The notes: generated by a model from the sequence alone, not told the origin. A DNA stretch of 64,000 nt from Streptomyces fructofermentans (GCF_014651055.1 NZ_BMWD01000004.1:216001-280000); one strand, 5' to 3'. Counted from the first letter of the stretch, positions 9,101 through 19,100 are shown. A program made the numbers and translations.

Positions 9101-11496
9101 CCACGGAGCCCGCAGCCCCGGAGCCCGCCGCCGCGGAGGAGGCCGAGCCGCAGGCCGACCCGTCGCCCGACGGCCCCGAGGCCGCGGCGGACGGACCGGG
9201 CGGCACCGACAGCTCCGACCCCACCGACAGTGCCAAGAGCGCCGACAGCACCGACGGCACCGACAGCGCCGACGGGTCCGAGCCCGCCGCCGCCGAGGGA
9301 GATGGGACGGACCCCGGGGCGACCGCCGAGGGTGCCGCCCAACTGTCCGAGGCCGAGGCCGAACTGGCCGCGCAGCGCGAGCTGCGGGAGCGGATCGAGC
9401 GGCGGAAGGCGGAGAAGGCGGGTCCCGTCAGCAGCGGGGCGGGGCTGAGCGGGAAGGCCGCCGACCTGCTCGCGGCCGTACGGGCCGTGGAGAGCGGCGA
9501 GAAGCCCCCGGCCGGCGCCTTCGACGGACCCGAGCCGACCCCGCGCAGGGCCGCCCCGCAGCCCACCCCGCAGCCCAGGCCCGTCGTCCCGCGGGCCCCG
9601 GCGCCGATGGCCTCGGAGACCGTCGACGCGGTGCGTGCCGTGCTGGTCGGGGGCGGCGCACCCGACACGCTCGCGGTCCAGGCGACCGCGACCCTCGGCG
9701 AGGAGGCCGAGACCCTGCTGCGCGAGGACCCGTGGCAGTTGCTTCGCGTGCCCGGCGTGCGGCCCGAGCAGGCCGACGGCTTCGCCCGGGCCCTGCTCGG
9801 CGCGGAGTGCCGGCCGGACGACGAGCGACGGGGCCGGGCGGTGACGGTCTGGCTCCTGGAGCAGGCGGCGCTCGCAGGGCACACCGCCCTGGAGGCGCCC
9901 GCGCTGCACGCGGCGCTCGCCCAGCGCTCGGTGCCGGACCCGGACGCCGCGCTGCAGGGCGCCCTTGCGGAGGGCGACGCCCTGGTGTTCCAGGACGCGC
10001 TCGACGAGCCGGGCACCGGCCCGGCACCCGCGCCGACGACGCCGCCCGAGGACTCCCAAGCGGGTGACCAGGGTGACGAGGGTGACGAGGGTGACGAGGG
10101 TGAGGAGGCCGAGCAGGAGCGTCCGGTGCGCGTCCTGATCGGCCTGGAGCGGTACGCGCTCGCCGAGGAGAGCCTCGCCGACGGTCTCGCCCGCGTGGTC
10201 AACACCCTGCCCAAGGAGGACGCCTCCGCCGCGGGCTGGGAGTCGGCCGCGACCGGTTCCGCCGCCGAGCTGATCCGCGCCGCCGCGACGCACGGCCTGG
10301 TCCTGCACACCGGCGGCGAGGCGGCCCGCGCCGAGCCGGCGGCCCTGATGTCCGTCGCCCGCTCCCTCGGGCTGCGGGTGTGCGCGACGACCCACACGGC
10401 GGACGGCCGCCGCCGCTTCGCCGCGCTGCTGGCCGCCGCGGACGGGAAGGCCGGCCTGGCCCCCTCGAACACCGGGGCCGGCACCGCCGACCCGACCGGC
10501 ACCGCCGACCCGACCGGCGCGACCGGCGCCGAGGACTCCGTGACGGTGACGACGGTCGCGGGGCTGCTCTCCGGGACCGAGGGGCCGGGCCGGGACAGCG
10601 ACGGCCTGCTGCGGACCGACCTCCTCGTCGTGCTCGACGCTCCGCAGCTCGACGTCGAGAACGCCGCGATGCTCGCCGAGTCGCTCCCCGACGGCGCCCG
10701 GCTCGTACTGAGCGGGGACCCGGGAGTGCTGTGGTCCGCCGGGCCCGGCCGCGTCTTCGCGGACCTGCTGGCCGCCCGGGTGTGCCCGCAGATCGCCTCC
10801 CGCACTCCGGACCCGGGCCCCGTCGGCGAGTTGGTCTCGGGCATCGGAGTGGGCGAGCTGAACCAGGTCGAGGCGCCCGGCAAGGAGGTCGTGATCGTCC
10901 CGGTGCGCGATGCCGGGGAAGCGGTGCTGCGCACCGTGCAGCTCGTCGCGGACTCGGTGCCGAGAGCGATCGGCATCCCCGCGGAGCAGACCCAGGTGAT
11001 CACTCCGGGGCACGGCGGCGCGGTGGGCACCCGGGCGCTGAACACCGCGCTCAAGGAGCGGCTCAATCCCGGTCCGGGGCGCTTCGGTGGCTTCGACCCG
11101 GGCGACCGGATCGCGCACACCCCCTCACCGGGCCGTACGGTCACGGGCCACGTGGTGAAGGCCGACGCCGACGGACTCCACCTGGAGTGCGCCGGTACCG
11201 CCGTCGTGGTGCCCAAGGAGCGGGTGGAGCAGACCGTCCGGCACGGCTGGGCGCTCACGGCGCACCAGGCGGCCGGATTCCGCTGGCCGGCCGTGGTCGT
11301 GGTACTGCCCGGCGACGCCGCCGGCGTCCTGACCCGGCCCTGGGTCTACACCGCCTTCGGCCGCGCGGAGCGGCACCTCTCCGTGGTCCACGGCGTGGAG
11401 CAGGCACTGCCGCGCGCCGTGGCCGAGGTGGCCGCGAAGCCCCGTACGACCCGGCTGCCCGCGCTGCTCAAGGCCCAGGTGCCGGTGGCCGGCTGA
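9097..11496 (+). CDS. RecD2-like helix-hairpin-helix protein with decayed ATPase motifs
   Basis: A 799-residue protein built like a RecD2-type helicase but apparently not an ATPase. The first ~180 residues are acidic, Asp/Ser/Thr-rich and disordered. Residues ~200-235 form a helix-hairpin-helix (LLREDPWQLLRVPGVRPEQAD). Around residue 401 the place of the P-loop reads LHTGGEAARAEPAALM, without the GKT. Around 508 the Walker B equivalent is LLVVLDAPQLD, without the acidic pair, and GDPxQL has become GDPGVLWSAGPG. The C-terminal UvrD_C-like segment (AHQAAGFRWPAVVVVLP) remains. The GTG overlaps the stop of the aldo/keto reductase. A role as a non-catalytic DNA-binding factor is an inference. Confidence 0.75.
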   Translation: MTTEPAAPEPAAAEEAEPQADPSPDGPEAAADGPGGTDSSDPTDSAKSADSTDGTDSADGSEPAAAEGDGTDPGATAEGAAQLSEAEAELAAQRELRERIERRKAEKAGPVSSGAGLSGKAADLLAAVRAVESGEKPPAGAFDGPEPTPRRAAPQPTPQPRPVVPRAPAPMASETVDAVRAVLVGGGAPDTLAVQATATLGEEAETLLREDPWQLLRVPGVRPEQADGFARALLGAECRPDDERRGRAVTVWLLEQAALAGHTALEAPALHAALAQRSVPDPDAALQGALAEGDALVFQDALDEPGTGPAPAPTTPPEDSQAGDQGDEGDEGDEGEEAEQERPVRVLIGLERYALAEESLADGLARVVNTLPKEDASAAGWESAATGSAAELIRAAATHGLVLHTGGEAARAEPAALMSVARSLGLRVCATTHTADGRRRFAALLAAADGKAGLAPSNTGAGTADPTGTADPTGATGAEDSVTVTTVAGLLSGTEGPGRDSDGLLRTDLLVVLDAPQLDVENAAMLAESLPDGARLVLSGDPGVLWSAGPGRVFADLLAARVCPQIASRTPDPGPVGELVSGIGVGELNQVEAPGKEVVIVPVRDAGEAVLRTVQLVADSVPRAIGIPAEQTQVITPGHGGAVGTRALNTALKERLNPGPGRFGGFDPGDRIAHTPSPGRTVTGHVVKADADGLHLECAGTAVVVPKERVEQTVRHGWALTAHQAAGFRWPAVVVVLPGDAAGVLTRPWVYTAFGRAERHLSVVHGVEQALPRAVAEVAAKPRTTRLPALLKAQVPVAG

Positions 11497-11589
11497 GTCC
11501 TCGCCCCTCGGCCCCGCCTCGCCGCCCCGCACGCGGCCCCCGCCTCGTGGGGCCGCGCGCGCGGCGGGGCCGAGGGGCCCCGGACACGG

Positions 11590-11630
11590 CGGTGGCGGTC
11601 ACCGGGCCCGGAGCCCGGTGACCGCCACCG
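11590..11630. terminator. 18-bp stem-loop between convergent genes
   Basis: Arms 11590-11607 and 11613-11630 are perfectly complementary over 18 bp with a 5-nt loop (CCGGA). It sits between the RecD-like gene and the convergent acidic protein gene and should act in both directions. Confidence 0.8.
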
Positions 11631-11648
11631 CTCGCGTTCCGCGGACCG

Positions 11649-12386
11649 TCAGCGATCCGCGTCCAGCGGCTCCCGCGCTCCGTCCGCCTCGTCCAGGTCG
11701 TCCGCGTCGTCGGGTTCATCCGCTTCGTCGTCACGGTCCACGGGCTCGGCGTCGTCGTCGAGGTCGTCGGACTCCTCGTCGAAGACGGCGCTCACGTCGA
11801 AGCGGCAGACCACCCGGTGCGGGTCGGCCTGCTCGAACGGCGCCTCCAGCCACTCACCGGGATCGGCCGGTTCGTCCGATGCGGTGACCCACAGCGTGGA
11901 GTCGCCCTCCTCCAGACCGAACTCCTTGTGCCGGGACGCGATCTCGTCGGGCTCGAACTCCCCGAAGAGGACACCCAGCGCGCCGTGCACGCTGCCGGAG
12001 GCCGCGTCGAATCCCGCCTCCGAGGCCCCGGACTCCTCCACGGCCTCCACCCGCTGGGCCTGCGCCAGCAGTCGCTGCGGCTCCACCACCGCGTAGTCGC
12101 GGCGGATCAGCACGCTCAGCGCGTTCGGCTCCTCCGGACCCTCGTAGGGCGGCAGGGCGTCGTCCGTCCCGGGGATCTCGAAGGGGGTGACCTCGTCGTA
12201 GCGGTCGTAGAGGAGCTCGTCGTACTCCTCGGCGGCCGCGGCCAGCTCGTTGAACGCCTCGTAGACGGCCGGATCGTCCTCACCCGACCTGCGCTCGACC
12301 GCCGCCAGGTGACGGTCGAGCGCGGTCTTGACCGCCTCGGCGGCGGCGCGTACCTCGGCAGCGGTGGGCTGCGCAGCATCAGACAT
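11649..12386 (-). CDS. Conserved hypothetical acidic protein
   Basis: A 245-residue protein starting MSDAAQPTAAEVRAAAEAVKTALDRHL. The N-terminal ~200 residues look folded and helical; the last ~35 residues are almost only Asp, Glu, Pro and Ala. There is no signal peptide, membrane segment or catalytic motif. ATG 12386 is chosen because the longer frame upstream has no conserved character. It is divergent from the DUF5703 gene with only 47 nt between them, as usual at this Streptomyces locus. Function unknown. Confidence 0.75.
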   Translation of the reverse strand: MSDAAQPTAAEVRAAAEAVKTALDRHLAAVERRSGEDDPAVYEAFNELAAAAEEYDELLYDRYDEVTPFEIPGTDDALPPYEGPEEPNALSVLIRRDYAVVEPQRLLAQAQRVEAVEESGASEAGFDAASGSVHGALGVLFGEFEPDEIASRHKEFGLEEGDSTLWVTASDEPADPGEWLEAPFEQADPHRVVCRFDVSAVFDEESDDLDDDAEPVDRDDEADEPDDADDLDEADGAREPLDADR

Positions 12387-12433
12387 AGTGCAGACGCTAT
12401 CCGTACACAGGCTCTGCACGCACAATAGATGCG

Positions 12434-12622
12434 ATGCCGGAATACGAATTTGTCGACGTGTACGTGCCGCGCGGGGTGTCCCGCAAGGAAGCCACACGCC
12501 TGCTGACGGACCATGCCGAGTACGGCCACTGGGAGTTGGAGCGCCTCAGCCTGCACCGCGACGGGAGCCGCAGGGTGCGGTTGCGGCGGCGCATCATCCG
12601 CCAGGTGCGCGCCACCTGGTGA
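12434..12622 (+). CDS. DUF5703 family small protein
   Basis: A 62-residue basic protein (MPEYEFVDVYVPRGVSRKEA...) of a small actinobacterial family. It begins with a beta-rich segment and ends in an Arg-rich strand (RRVRLRRRIIRQV), which suggests nucleic-acid contact, but no function is known. A stem-loop follows it. Confidence 0.8.
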   Translation: MPEYEFVDVYVPRGVSRKEATRLLTDHAEYGHWELERLSLHRDGSRRVRLRRRIIRQVRATW

Positions 12623-12642
12623 CGCGGGACGGCTGAAACGGA

Positions 12643-12667
12643 ACGGGCCCCGAGGGACGGGGCCCGT
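12643..12667. terminator. Stem-loop after DUF5703
   Basis: A 9-bp perfect stem (ACGGGCCCC at 12643-12651, GGGGCCCGT at 12659-12667) with a 7-nt loop lies between the DUF5703 gene and the convergent long chaplin gene. Confidence 0.7.
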
Positions 12668-12733
12668 CGCACCGCGCCCCCCGTCGGGGCGCCGGTCCGG
12701 CCATGGCGCCGTGGGAGGCGTCATGGCGTTCGG

Positions 12734-13603
12734 TCACGCCGCGGCGCGGGCCCTGCGGTAGAGCACGGCGCCCGCCAGCAGCGCGCCCGCGCCCATGGGG
12801 AGCGCGAGGCCGAGGGGCAGCCCGCTGCCGGTGCTCGCGAGTTGGTCCGTGCCCTGACCGGCGGCGGACCGGGCACCCACGTGGTTCGCGTCCGAGGACC
12901 CGGGGGTCCCGTTCCCGGAGGTCCGCGGCCCGTCCGGGTTGCCGGGGTTGCCGGGCGTACCGGGGTTGCCTGGCGTACCGGGGTTGCCGGGCGTACCGGG
13001 ATTACCCGGGTTGCCGGGCCCGCCGGGCTCACCCTCGTTGCCGGGCTCACCGGGATTCCCCGGGTGGCCGGGGTGACCCGGGTGGCCCGGGTGGCCGGGG
13101 TGACCGGGGTGACCGGGGTGACCGGGCTTGCCCGGAGTGTTCGGGTGGCCGTGGCCGGGAGGCGTCCGGTGGCCGTGCGACGTGTTCCCGCAGCCGTTGC
13201 CCCCGGCCGCGTTGCCGACACCCACGACGGAGACGCCGTTGCCGCAGGCGTTGACCGGCACGTGCACCGGAGCCTGCACGGAGTTCCCCGAACCCACCCC
13301 GGGGGACCTGCTCGTGTGGCCCGCGGCGTGCGAGCCGCCGGACGCGTGGCGTCCGGAGCCGCCCTTGTTCACGCAGCTGTTGCCCATCGCCGGGTTGAGC
13401 AGCCCGACCACGTTCACGGTGTTGCCGCACGCGTTGACCGGCACGTGCACCGGAGCCTGCACGGAGTTCCCCGAGAGCACGCCCGGGGAGTTCGAGGCAC
13501 CCCCGTACGCCCCCGAGTCGGCGTGCGCGTATCCGCCGGTGGCGGCGAGGACACCGGTCGCGGCCGCAACCGTCATCAGGCCTTTGCGGGTGACCTGTCG
13601 CAT
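12734..13603 (-). CDS. chpC: Long chaplin with collagen-like stalk and sortase signal (ChpC-like)
   Basis: A 289-residue secreted surface protein that coats aerial hyphae and spores. It has a Sec signal peptide ([20 protein letters not shown]), then two chaplin domains, each with paired Cys ([42 protein letters not shown]), then a GHP/GNP/GTP repeat stalk of about 70 residues. It ends with the sorting signal LASTG, a hydrophobic helix and an Arg tail (LYRRARAAA). The LAxTG motif suits Streptomyces class E sortases. ATG 13603 gives a proper signal peptide; the longer frame does not. Order next to the short chaplin matches S. coelicolor chpC-chpH (SCO1674-SCO1675). Confidence 0.92.
   Translation of the reverse strand: MRQVTRKGLMTVAAATGVLAATGGYAHADSGAYGGASNSPGVLSGNSVQAPVHVPVNACGNTVNVVGLLNPAMGNSCVNKGGSGRHASGGSHAAGHTSRSPGVGSGNSVQAPVHVPVNACGNGVSVVGVGNAAGGNGCGNTSHGHRTPPGHGHPNTPGKPGHPGHPGHPGHPGHPGHPGHPGNPGEPGNEGEPGGPGNPGNPGTPGNPGTPGNPGTPGNPGNPDGPRTSGNGTPGSSDANHVGARSAAGQGTDQLASTGSGLPLGLALPMGAGALLAGAVLYRRARAAA
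12915..13130 (-). repeat. Collagen-like (Gly-X-Pro)n coding repeat in the chaplin stalk
   Basis: The plus strand shows runs of GGGTGGCCG/GGGTGACCG and CGGGTTGCC units with 9-bp period. On the coding strand these are about seven GHP triplets followed by GNP, GEP and GTP triplets. Such repeats expand and contract easily. Confidence 0.85.
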
Positions 13604-13685
13604 AGCTGTTCCCTGCCTTGCTGAGCCGTATTGCTTCGGGAATGCGCACCGCTCGGATGCGTGTGCGCCGAATTCGGGAAATCGA

Positions 13686-13720
13686 CGGCCCCGGAGCGCA
13701 TGGCGCGCACTCCGGGGCCG
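13686..13720. terminator. Stem-loop between chpH and the long chaplin
   Basis: An 11-bp perfect stem (13686-13696 with 13710-13720) and 13-nt loop lie downstream of the short chaplin gene on its strand, before the promoter region of the long chaplin. It suggests that the two chaplins are transcribed separately. Confidence 0.65.
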
Positions 13721-13787
13721 CGGACTCGGATCCTCAGGGGTTCGGCCCCTCACGGGACGGCCGGCCCTTCATGAGGTGAGCACAACG

Positions 13788-14021
13788 TCAGACGTTGGCG
13801 CAGGTGTTGCCGAAGGCGGGGTTCAGCAGCCCGATCACGGAGACCGTGTTGCCGCAGACGTTCACCGGCACGTGAATCGGCGCCTGGATGACGTTGCCCG
13901 AAAGCACGCCGGGCGAGTGCACAGCGGCACCCTGAGCACCGGCGTCGGCAACCGCCATACCCGCACCAGCGAGAACGAGGCCACCCGTGGCAGCCGCAGC
14001 GGCGACGACCTTCTTGATCAT
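13788..14021 (-). CDS. chpH: Short chaplin (ChpH-like)
   Basis: A 77-residue secreted amphipathic protein that assembles into amyloid-like fibres at air-water interfaces. It has a signal peptide (MIKKVVAAAAATGGLVLAGAGMA) and one chaplin domain with two Cys (NVCGNTVSVIGLLNPAFGNTC). ATG 14021 has GGAGGA at ideal spacing; the upstream in-frame ATG at 14051 does not. Placement beside the long chaplin is the same as chpC-chpH in S. coelicolor, hence the name. Confidence 0.92.
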   Translation of the reverse strand: MIKKVVAAAAATGGLVLAGAGMAVADAGAQGAAVHSPGVLSGNVIQAPIHVPVNVCGNTVSVIGLLNPAFGNTCANV

Positions 14022-14039
14022 TATTCCTCCTTGTTGGCA

Positions 14040-14064
14040 ATGCGATCCCAACCGCGGATCGCAT
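14040..14064 (-). promoter_or_regulatory. 9-bp inverted repeat in the chpH upstream region
   Basis: ATGCGATCC (14040-14048) and GGATCGCAT (14056-14064) form a perfect inverted repeat with a 7-nt spacer, ending 19 nt before the chpH start and just upstream of the SD. It may be an operator or a 5' UTR hairpin. Confidence 0.45.
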
Positions 14065-14216
14065 CACCTGTAACGAGGAGGGAGTAATAGGGCTACGAGC
14101 CTATGAGCGCATTCACTCTTCTCAGTCGATCCCGTACGCGCTGGCGATTAACGGAGTCCCCTCCCGCCGCGGAACGCTCCGGGACGGCTCCTCCCGCGAT
14201 CCGCGGCGGGTTCCGG

Positions 14217-15542
14217 TCAGGAGGCCTCGACGAAACGGTCGAGCACCCGGACGCCGAACCGGAGGGCGTCGACCGGCACCCTCTCGTCCACGCCGTGGAA
14301 CATCCCGGCGAAGTCCAGCTCCGGCGGGAGCTTCAGCGGCGCGAAGCCGAAGCAGCGGATGCCCAGGTCGTCGAAGGACTTGGCGTCCGTGCCGGCGGAG
14401 AGCATGTACGGAACGGCCCGCGCGATCGGGTCCTCGGCGGACAGCGCCGTCTGCATGGCGTCGACCAGGGCCCCGTCGAAGGTGGTCTCCAGCGCCTTGT
14501 CGGCGTGCACGTCCTCGCGCCGCACGTTCGGGCCGAGGATGCGGTCGAGGTCGGCGAGGAACTCCTCCTCGTAGCCCGGCAGATAACGCCCGTCGACGTG
14601 CGCGGTGGCCTGGCCGGGGATCACGTTCACCTTGTAGCCGGCGCCGAGCTGGGTCGGGTTCGCGGTGTTCTGGAGCGAGGCGCCGATGAGTTTGGCGATC
14701 CCGCCCAGCTTGGCGAGCGTCGCGTCCATGTTCTCCGGGTCGAGTTCGGTGCCGAGGGCGTCACCGAGTTCGTCGAGGAAGTGCCGGAGGGTCTTCGTCA
14801 CGCGCACCGGGAAGGTGTGCCGGCCGAGCCTGCCCACGGCCTCCGACAGCTCGGTGATGGCGTTGTCGCGGTGGATCATCGAGCCGTGGCCGGCGGTGCC
14901 GTCCACGGTCAGCTTCATCCAGTGCATGCCCTTCTGCGCGGTCTCGACGAGGTACAGCCGCAGCTTCTCGTTGACCGTGAAGGAGAATCCGCCGACCTCG
15001 CCGATCGCCTCGGTCACGCCCTCGAAGAGGTCGGGGTGCTTGTCGACCAGGAACTTCGCGCCGAACCTGCCGCCCGCCTCCTCGTCGGCCAGGAACGCCA
15101 GCACGAGGTCGCGCGGCGGTTTGCGCCCGCTGCGCATCCGGTCGCGCACGACCGCGAGGGTCATCGCGTCCATGTCCTTCATGTCGACGGCGCCGCGGCC
15201 CCAGACGCAGCCGTCGGCGATCTCGCCGGAGAACGGGTGGTGGGTCCAGTCCTGGGCGTTGGCCGGGACGACGTCGGTGTGCCCGTGGATGAGCAGTCCG
15301 GGACGGGAGCGGTCCTCCCCCTCGATCCTGACCACCGTGGAGGCGCGGCCCGTGTGGGATTCGAAGATCTGCGGTTCGAGTCCCACCTCGGCGAGCTTCT
15401 CGGCGACGTACTCGGCGGCCTTGCGCTCACCCGGACCCGAGTGGTCGCCGTAGTTGCTGGTGTCGATCTGGATCAGCTCGCGACAGAGGTCTACGACCTC
15501 GTCCTCACCCTTGATGCTCCTGGTCGTGTCCGGCTCGCTCAC
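14217..15542 (-). CDS. M20/M25/M40 family metallohydrolase
   Basis: A 441-residue dizinc exopeptidase or amidohydrolase. The metal-binding segments are LLIHGHTDVVPA, GRGAVDMKDM and EEAGGRFGA (catalytic Glu), followed by a dimerisation domain with GHGSMIHRDNAI. GTG 15542 is preferred because GGAGGAAGC lies just upstream; the frame begins slightly earlier at 15563. In-family members are usually called dipeptidase or acetylornithine deacetylase-like, but the substrate cannot be read from the sequence. Confidence 0.9.
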   Translation of the reverse strand: MSEPDTTRSIKGEDEVVDLCRELIQIDTSNYGDHSGPGERKAAEYVAEKLAEVGLEPQIFESHTGRASTVVRIEGEDRSRPGLLIHGHTDVVPANAQDWTHHPFSGEIADGCVWGRGAVDMKDMDAMTLAVVRDRMRSGRKPPRDLVLAFLADEEAGGRFGAKFLVDKHPDLFEGVTEAIGEVGGFSFTVNEKLRLYLVETAQKGMHWMKLTVDGTAGHGSMIHRDNAITELSEAVGRLGRHTFPVRVTKTLRHFLDELGDALGTELDPENMDATLAKLGGIAKLIGASLQNTANPTQLGAGYKVNVIPGQATAHVDGRYLPGYEEEFLADLDRILGPNVRREDVHADKALETTFDGALVDAMQTALSAEDPIARAVPYMLSAGTDAKSFDDLGIRCFGFAPLKLPPELDFAGMFHGVDERVPVDALRFGVRVLDRFVEAS

Positions 15543-15728
15543 GCTGCTTCCTCCCACGGTCACTGCTGGTGGACCCTCTCATCCTCCCCCTCCGGCCTCC
15601 CGTCCCCAAGGCCGGACCCGCTCCGTCACACGTCGTTCACGCGGCGACGGCCCGTGATCGGGGGCCCTCGAAAGCCTGGTAATGTTTCCTTCGTCGCCGC
15701 GAGGGGAACCCCGCGCGACAGACACCTT

Positions 15729-15813
15729 GTCCGGGTGGCGGAATGGCAGACGCGCTAGCTTGAGGTGCTAGTGCCCTTTATCGGGCGTGGGGGTTCAAGT
15801 CCCCCCTCGGACA
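15729..15813 (+). tRNA. tRNA-Leu (anticodon GAG)
   Basis: The 7-bp acceptor stem pairs GTCCGGG (15729-15735) with CTCGGAC (one G-U), the D-arm carries GGCGGAATGGC, and the anticodon stem CTAGC/GCTAG encloses the loop TTGAGGT, giving anticodon GAG for CUC/CUU. A long variable arm typical of tRNA-Leu and a TTCAAGT T-loop are present. CCA is not encoded. Confidence 0.95.
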
Positions 15814-15821
15814 CACACGGA

Positions 15822-15854
15822 GTGAGGGCCGCGACCACTGGTCGCGGCCCTCAC
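15822..15854 (+). terminator. 15-bp stem-loop after tRNA-Leu
   Basis: GTGAGGGCCGCGACC (15822-15836) and its exact complement (15840-15854) with a 3-nt loop lie 8 nt after the tRNA. The remaining sequence to 16176 has a TTGACG at 15976 and an A/T-rich patch (TACTAAAAT) near 16072, which may belong to the promoter of the NRPS gene; no other gene is seen there. Confidence 0.85.
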
Positions 15855-16176
15855 TGGTTGTTCGTCGCCGTTCCGTCGCCCGCCCCGCCCCGCCCCTCCT
15901 CCATGGGCGCGCGGGGGTGCCCGTCCGCCGGGTCCGCCCGCCCCCGGGGCCGGATGTGGGACAGATCTCGTCAGGTTGACGTACCTCCATGTCAGGGCTC
16001 CGGAACATCCGGTTCCGTGTCCCTCCGAAGGCCTCCCCGCCTCGCCGGGCCCGGGGTCCCCGCTTAGCGTCGTACTAAAATTCCACGCTTGTTCGGCGCT
16101 GACCGGAATATCCCCAGGCATACCTGCGGGCCCGCCGGCGCCCCCGGACGTTCCGGGAACCACACGTGAGGACCCG

Positions 16177-19100
16177 ATGGCAGCCCTCCAGCAAGGCCCC
16201 GATCTCGCGTTGTCCGACGCCGAGGTGCGGGCCGAGTTCGGCGACCTGGCACGCTTCTCCGCCGCAGGCGCCCCCTCCGCGCGCACGCTCGTCGACATCT
16301 TCGACGCCTCCGTGCGGGCCCACCCGGACGAGCCGGCCCTCGACGACGGCAGGCGCTGCCTCACCTACCGCGCGCTCGCCGTGGAGGTCGAGACCCTCCG
16401 CCGTCGGCTCAGCGCCGCGGGCGTGGGCCTCGGGGACCGCGTCGGCGTCCGCGTCCCGTCCGGGACCGACGAGCTGTACGTGGCGATCCTCGCCGTGCTG
16501 GCCGCCGGTGCCGCCTATGTGCCGGTGGACGCCGAGGACCCGGACGAGCGGGCCGAACTGGTCTTCGGCGAGGCGGGGGTGCGGGCGGTCGTCGGGGCCG
16601 GGCACGAACTCACCGTCCACGGCAGCGGCGGCACACGCGCGGCTCGGCCGGGCGTCGAGCACGACGCGTGGATCATCTTCACCTCCGGTTCGACCGGCAG
16701 GCCCAAGGGCGTGGCGGTCAGCCACCGGAGCGCCGCCGCCTTCGTGGACGCGGAGGCCGGGCTGTTCCTGCCGGAGGACCCCATCGGTCCCGGCGACCGG
16801 GTCATGGCCGGCCTCTCGGTCGCCTTCGACGCCTCCTGCGAGGAGATGTGGCTCGCCTGGCGGCACGGGGCCTGCCTGGTGCCCGTGCCGCGTGCTCAGG
16901 TGCGCAGCGGCGCCGATCTGGGGCCCTGGCTGGTCGAGCAGGAGATCACCGTCGTGTCCACCGTGCCGACGCTGGCGGCGTTGTGGGAGCCGGAGGCCCT
17001 CAACGAGGTCCGGCTGCTGATCTTCGGCGGTGAGGCCTGCCCGCCCGAGCTGGTGCAGCGGCTGGTCACCGAGGGGCGCGAGGTGTGGAACACCTACGGG
17101 CCGACCGAGGCCACCGTCGTCGCCTGCGCCTCGCTGATGACCGGCGAGGAGCCGATCCGGATCGGGCTGCCGCTGAACGGTTGGGAGCTGGCCGTCGTCG
17201 ACGAGGGCGGCGAGCCCGTGCCGATGGGCGGCAGCGGTGAGCTGGTGATCGGCGGCGTGGGCCTCGCCCGCTACCTCGACCCCGGCAAGGACGCGGAGAA
17301 GTACGCCCCGCTGGAGTCGCTCGGCTGGGAGCGGGCGTACCGCAGCGGGGACCTGGTGCGGGCCGAGGCCGAGGGGCTGGTCTTCCTCGGGCGGGCCGAC
17401 GAGCAGATCAAGCTGGGCGGCCGGCGCATCGAGCTGGGCGAGGTGGACGCGGCGCTCCAGGCACTTCCGTCGGTCGCGGGCGCGGCGTGCGCCGTGCGCA
17501 CCGCGCGCGGCGGGAACCAGCTCCTGGTCGGCTATGTGGTCACCCAGGAGGGCTGGGACCGGGCGACGGCCGTCGAGAAGCTCAGGGCGGAGCTGCCCGC
17601 CGCACTCGTGCCGCTGCTCGCGCCCGTCGACGAACTGCCGACCCGCACGTCAGGCAAGGTCGACCGGGCCGCGCTGCCGTGGCCGCTGCCCGGTGCGGAG
17701 ACGGACGGCGGCGGCGGCGGCGAGGAGCTGTACGGGACGCAGGCCTGGCTCGCCGAGCAGTGGAGCGAGGTACTGGGCATCCCGGTCACCGACGCCTCGG
17801 ACGACTTCTTCGCGATCGGCGGCGGGAGTCTCGCGGCCGCCCAGCTCACGACACGGCTGCGCACCCGCTACCCGAGTGCCGCCGTCCTCGACATCTACCA
17901 GCAGCCGGTGCTGCGCAAGCTGGCCAGGCGTCTGGAGCGGTCCGCCCAGGGCGACGGCACCGCGCGGGTGGTCGCGCCGGTGCCGGTGCGGGCCCAGGCG
18001 GTCCAGCTCCTGCTGCTGGTCCCGCTGTTCGCCGTGCTCGGGCTGCGCTGGACCGTGGTGCTGGCCGCGCTGGGCAACGTCCTGCACCGGTTCGGCCCGT
18101 ACCCGTGGATGCCGACCGCGTCCTGGTGGCTGGTGGCGGCGGGCGGCGCCCTGCTGTTCAGCCCGCCGGGCCGGCTGGCGGTCGCGGCCGGGGGTGCGCG
18201 GCTGCTGCTGCGCGGGGTGCGGCCCGGTGGCTACCCGCGGGGCGGAAGCGTTCATCTGCGGCTGTGGACGGCCGAGCGGCTCGCCGAGTTCAGCGGGGCG
18301 ACCTCGCTCACGGGCTCGTGGCTGCAGCGGTACGCGCGGGCGCTGGGGGCGAAGGTCGGGCCCGACGTGGACCTGCACTCGCTGCCGCCGGTGACCGGGA
18401 TGCTGAAGCTGGGCCGGGGCGCCGCCGTGGAGTCCGAGGTGGACCTGTCGGGGCACTGGCTCGACGGCGACCGTCTGGAGATCGGGCCGGTCAAGGTCGG
18501 CGCCCACGCCGTGGTCGGCACCCGGAGCATGCTCTTCCCGGGGGCGCGCGTGGGCAAGCGGGCCGAGGTCGCTCCCGGTTCCGCCGTGTCCGGGCACGTG
18601 CCCACCGGCCAGCGCTGGGCCGGGGCGCCCGCGGTGAAGCTGGGCAGGGCGAAGCGCGACTGGCCCAAGGAGCGTCCGCGGCGCGGGACGGCCTGGCGGC
18701 TGGCGTACGGCGCGACCGGGTTCGGGCTGACCGCGCTGCCGGTGGCCGCGGGGTTCGCGGCGCTGCTGGTCGCCCGGGCCTTCGTCCCCCCGGCCGCCGG
18801 TCTCGGCGGGGCGCTGCTGGGCGCCGCCGCGGCGCTGGTGCCCGCGACGCTGGCCTTCGGGTGCGCCTACGCCCTGCTCCTGGTGTTCGCGGTGCGGCTG
18901 CTGAGTCTCGGGCTGCGGCCGGGGACGCATCCGACGCACGGCAGGGTCGGCTGGCAGGCCTGGACGGTCACCCAGTTGATGGACCGCTCACGGGAGACCC
19001 TGTTCCCGCTGTACGCGGGGCTGGTCACGCCGGTGTGGCTGCGGCTGCTCGGCATGCGGGTCGGGCGCGGCGCCGAGGTGTCGACGGTGCTGGCGCTGCC

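Noticed and set aside
15729..15813. tRNA-Leu as the att site of an integrated element
   Set aside because: No copy of the tRNA 3' end and no integrase gene were found before the YchJ gene, so a recent element is not supported.
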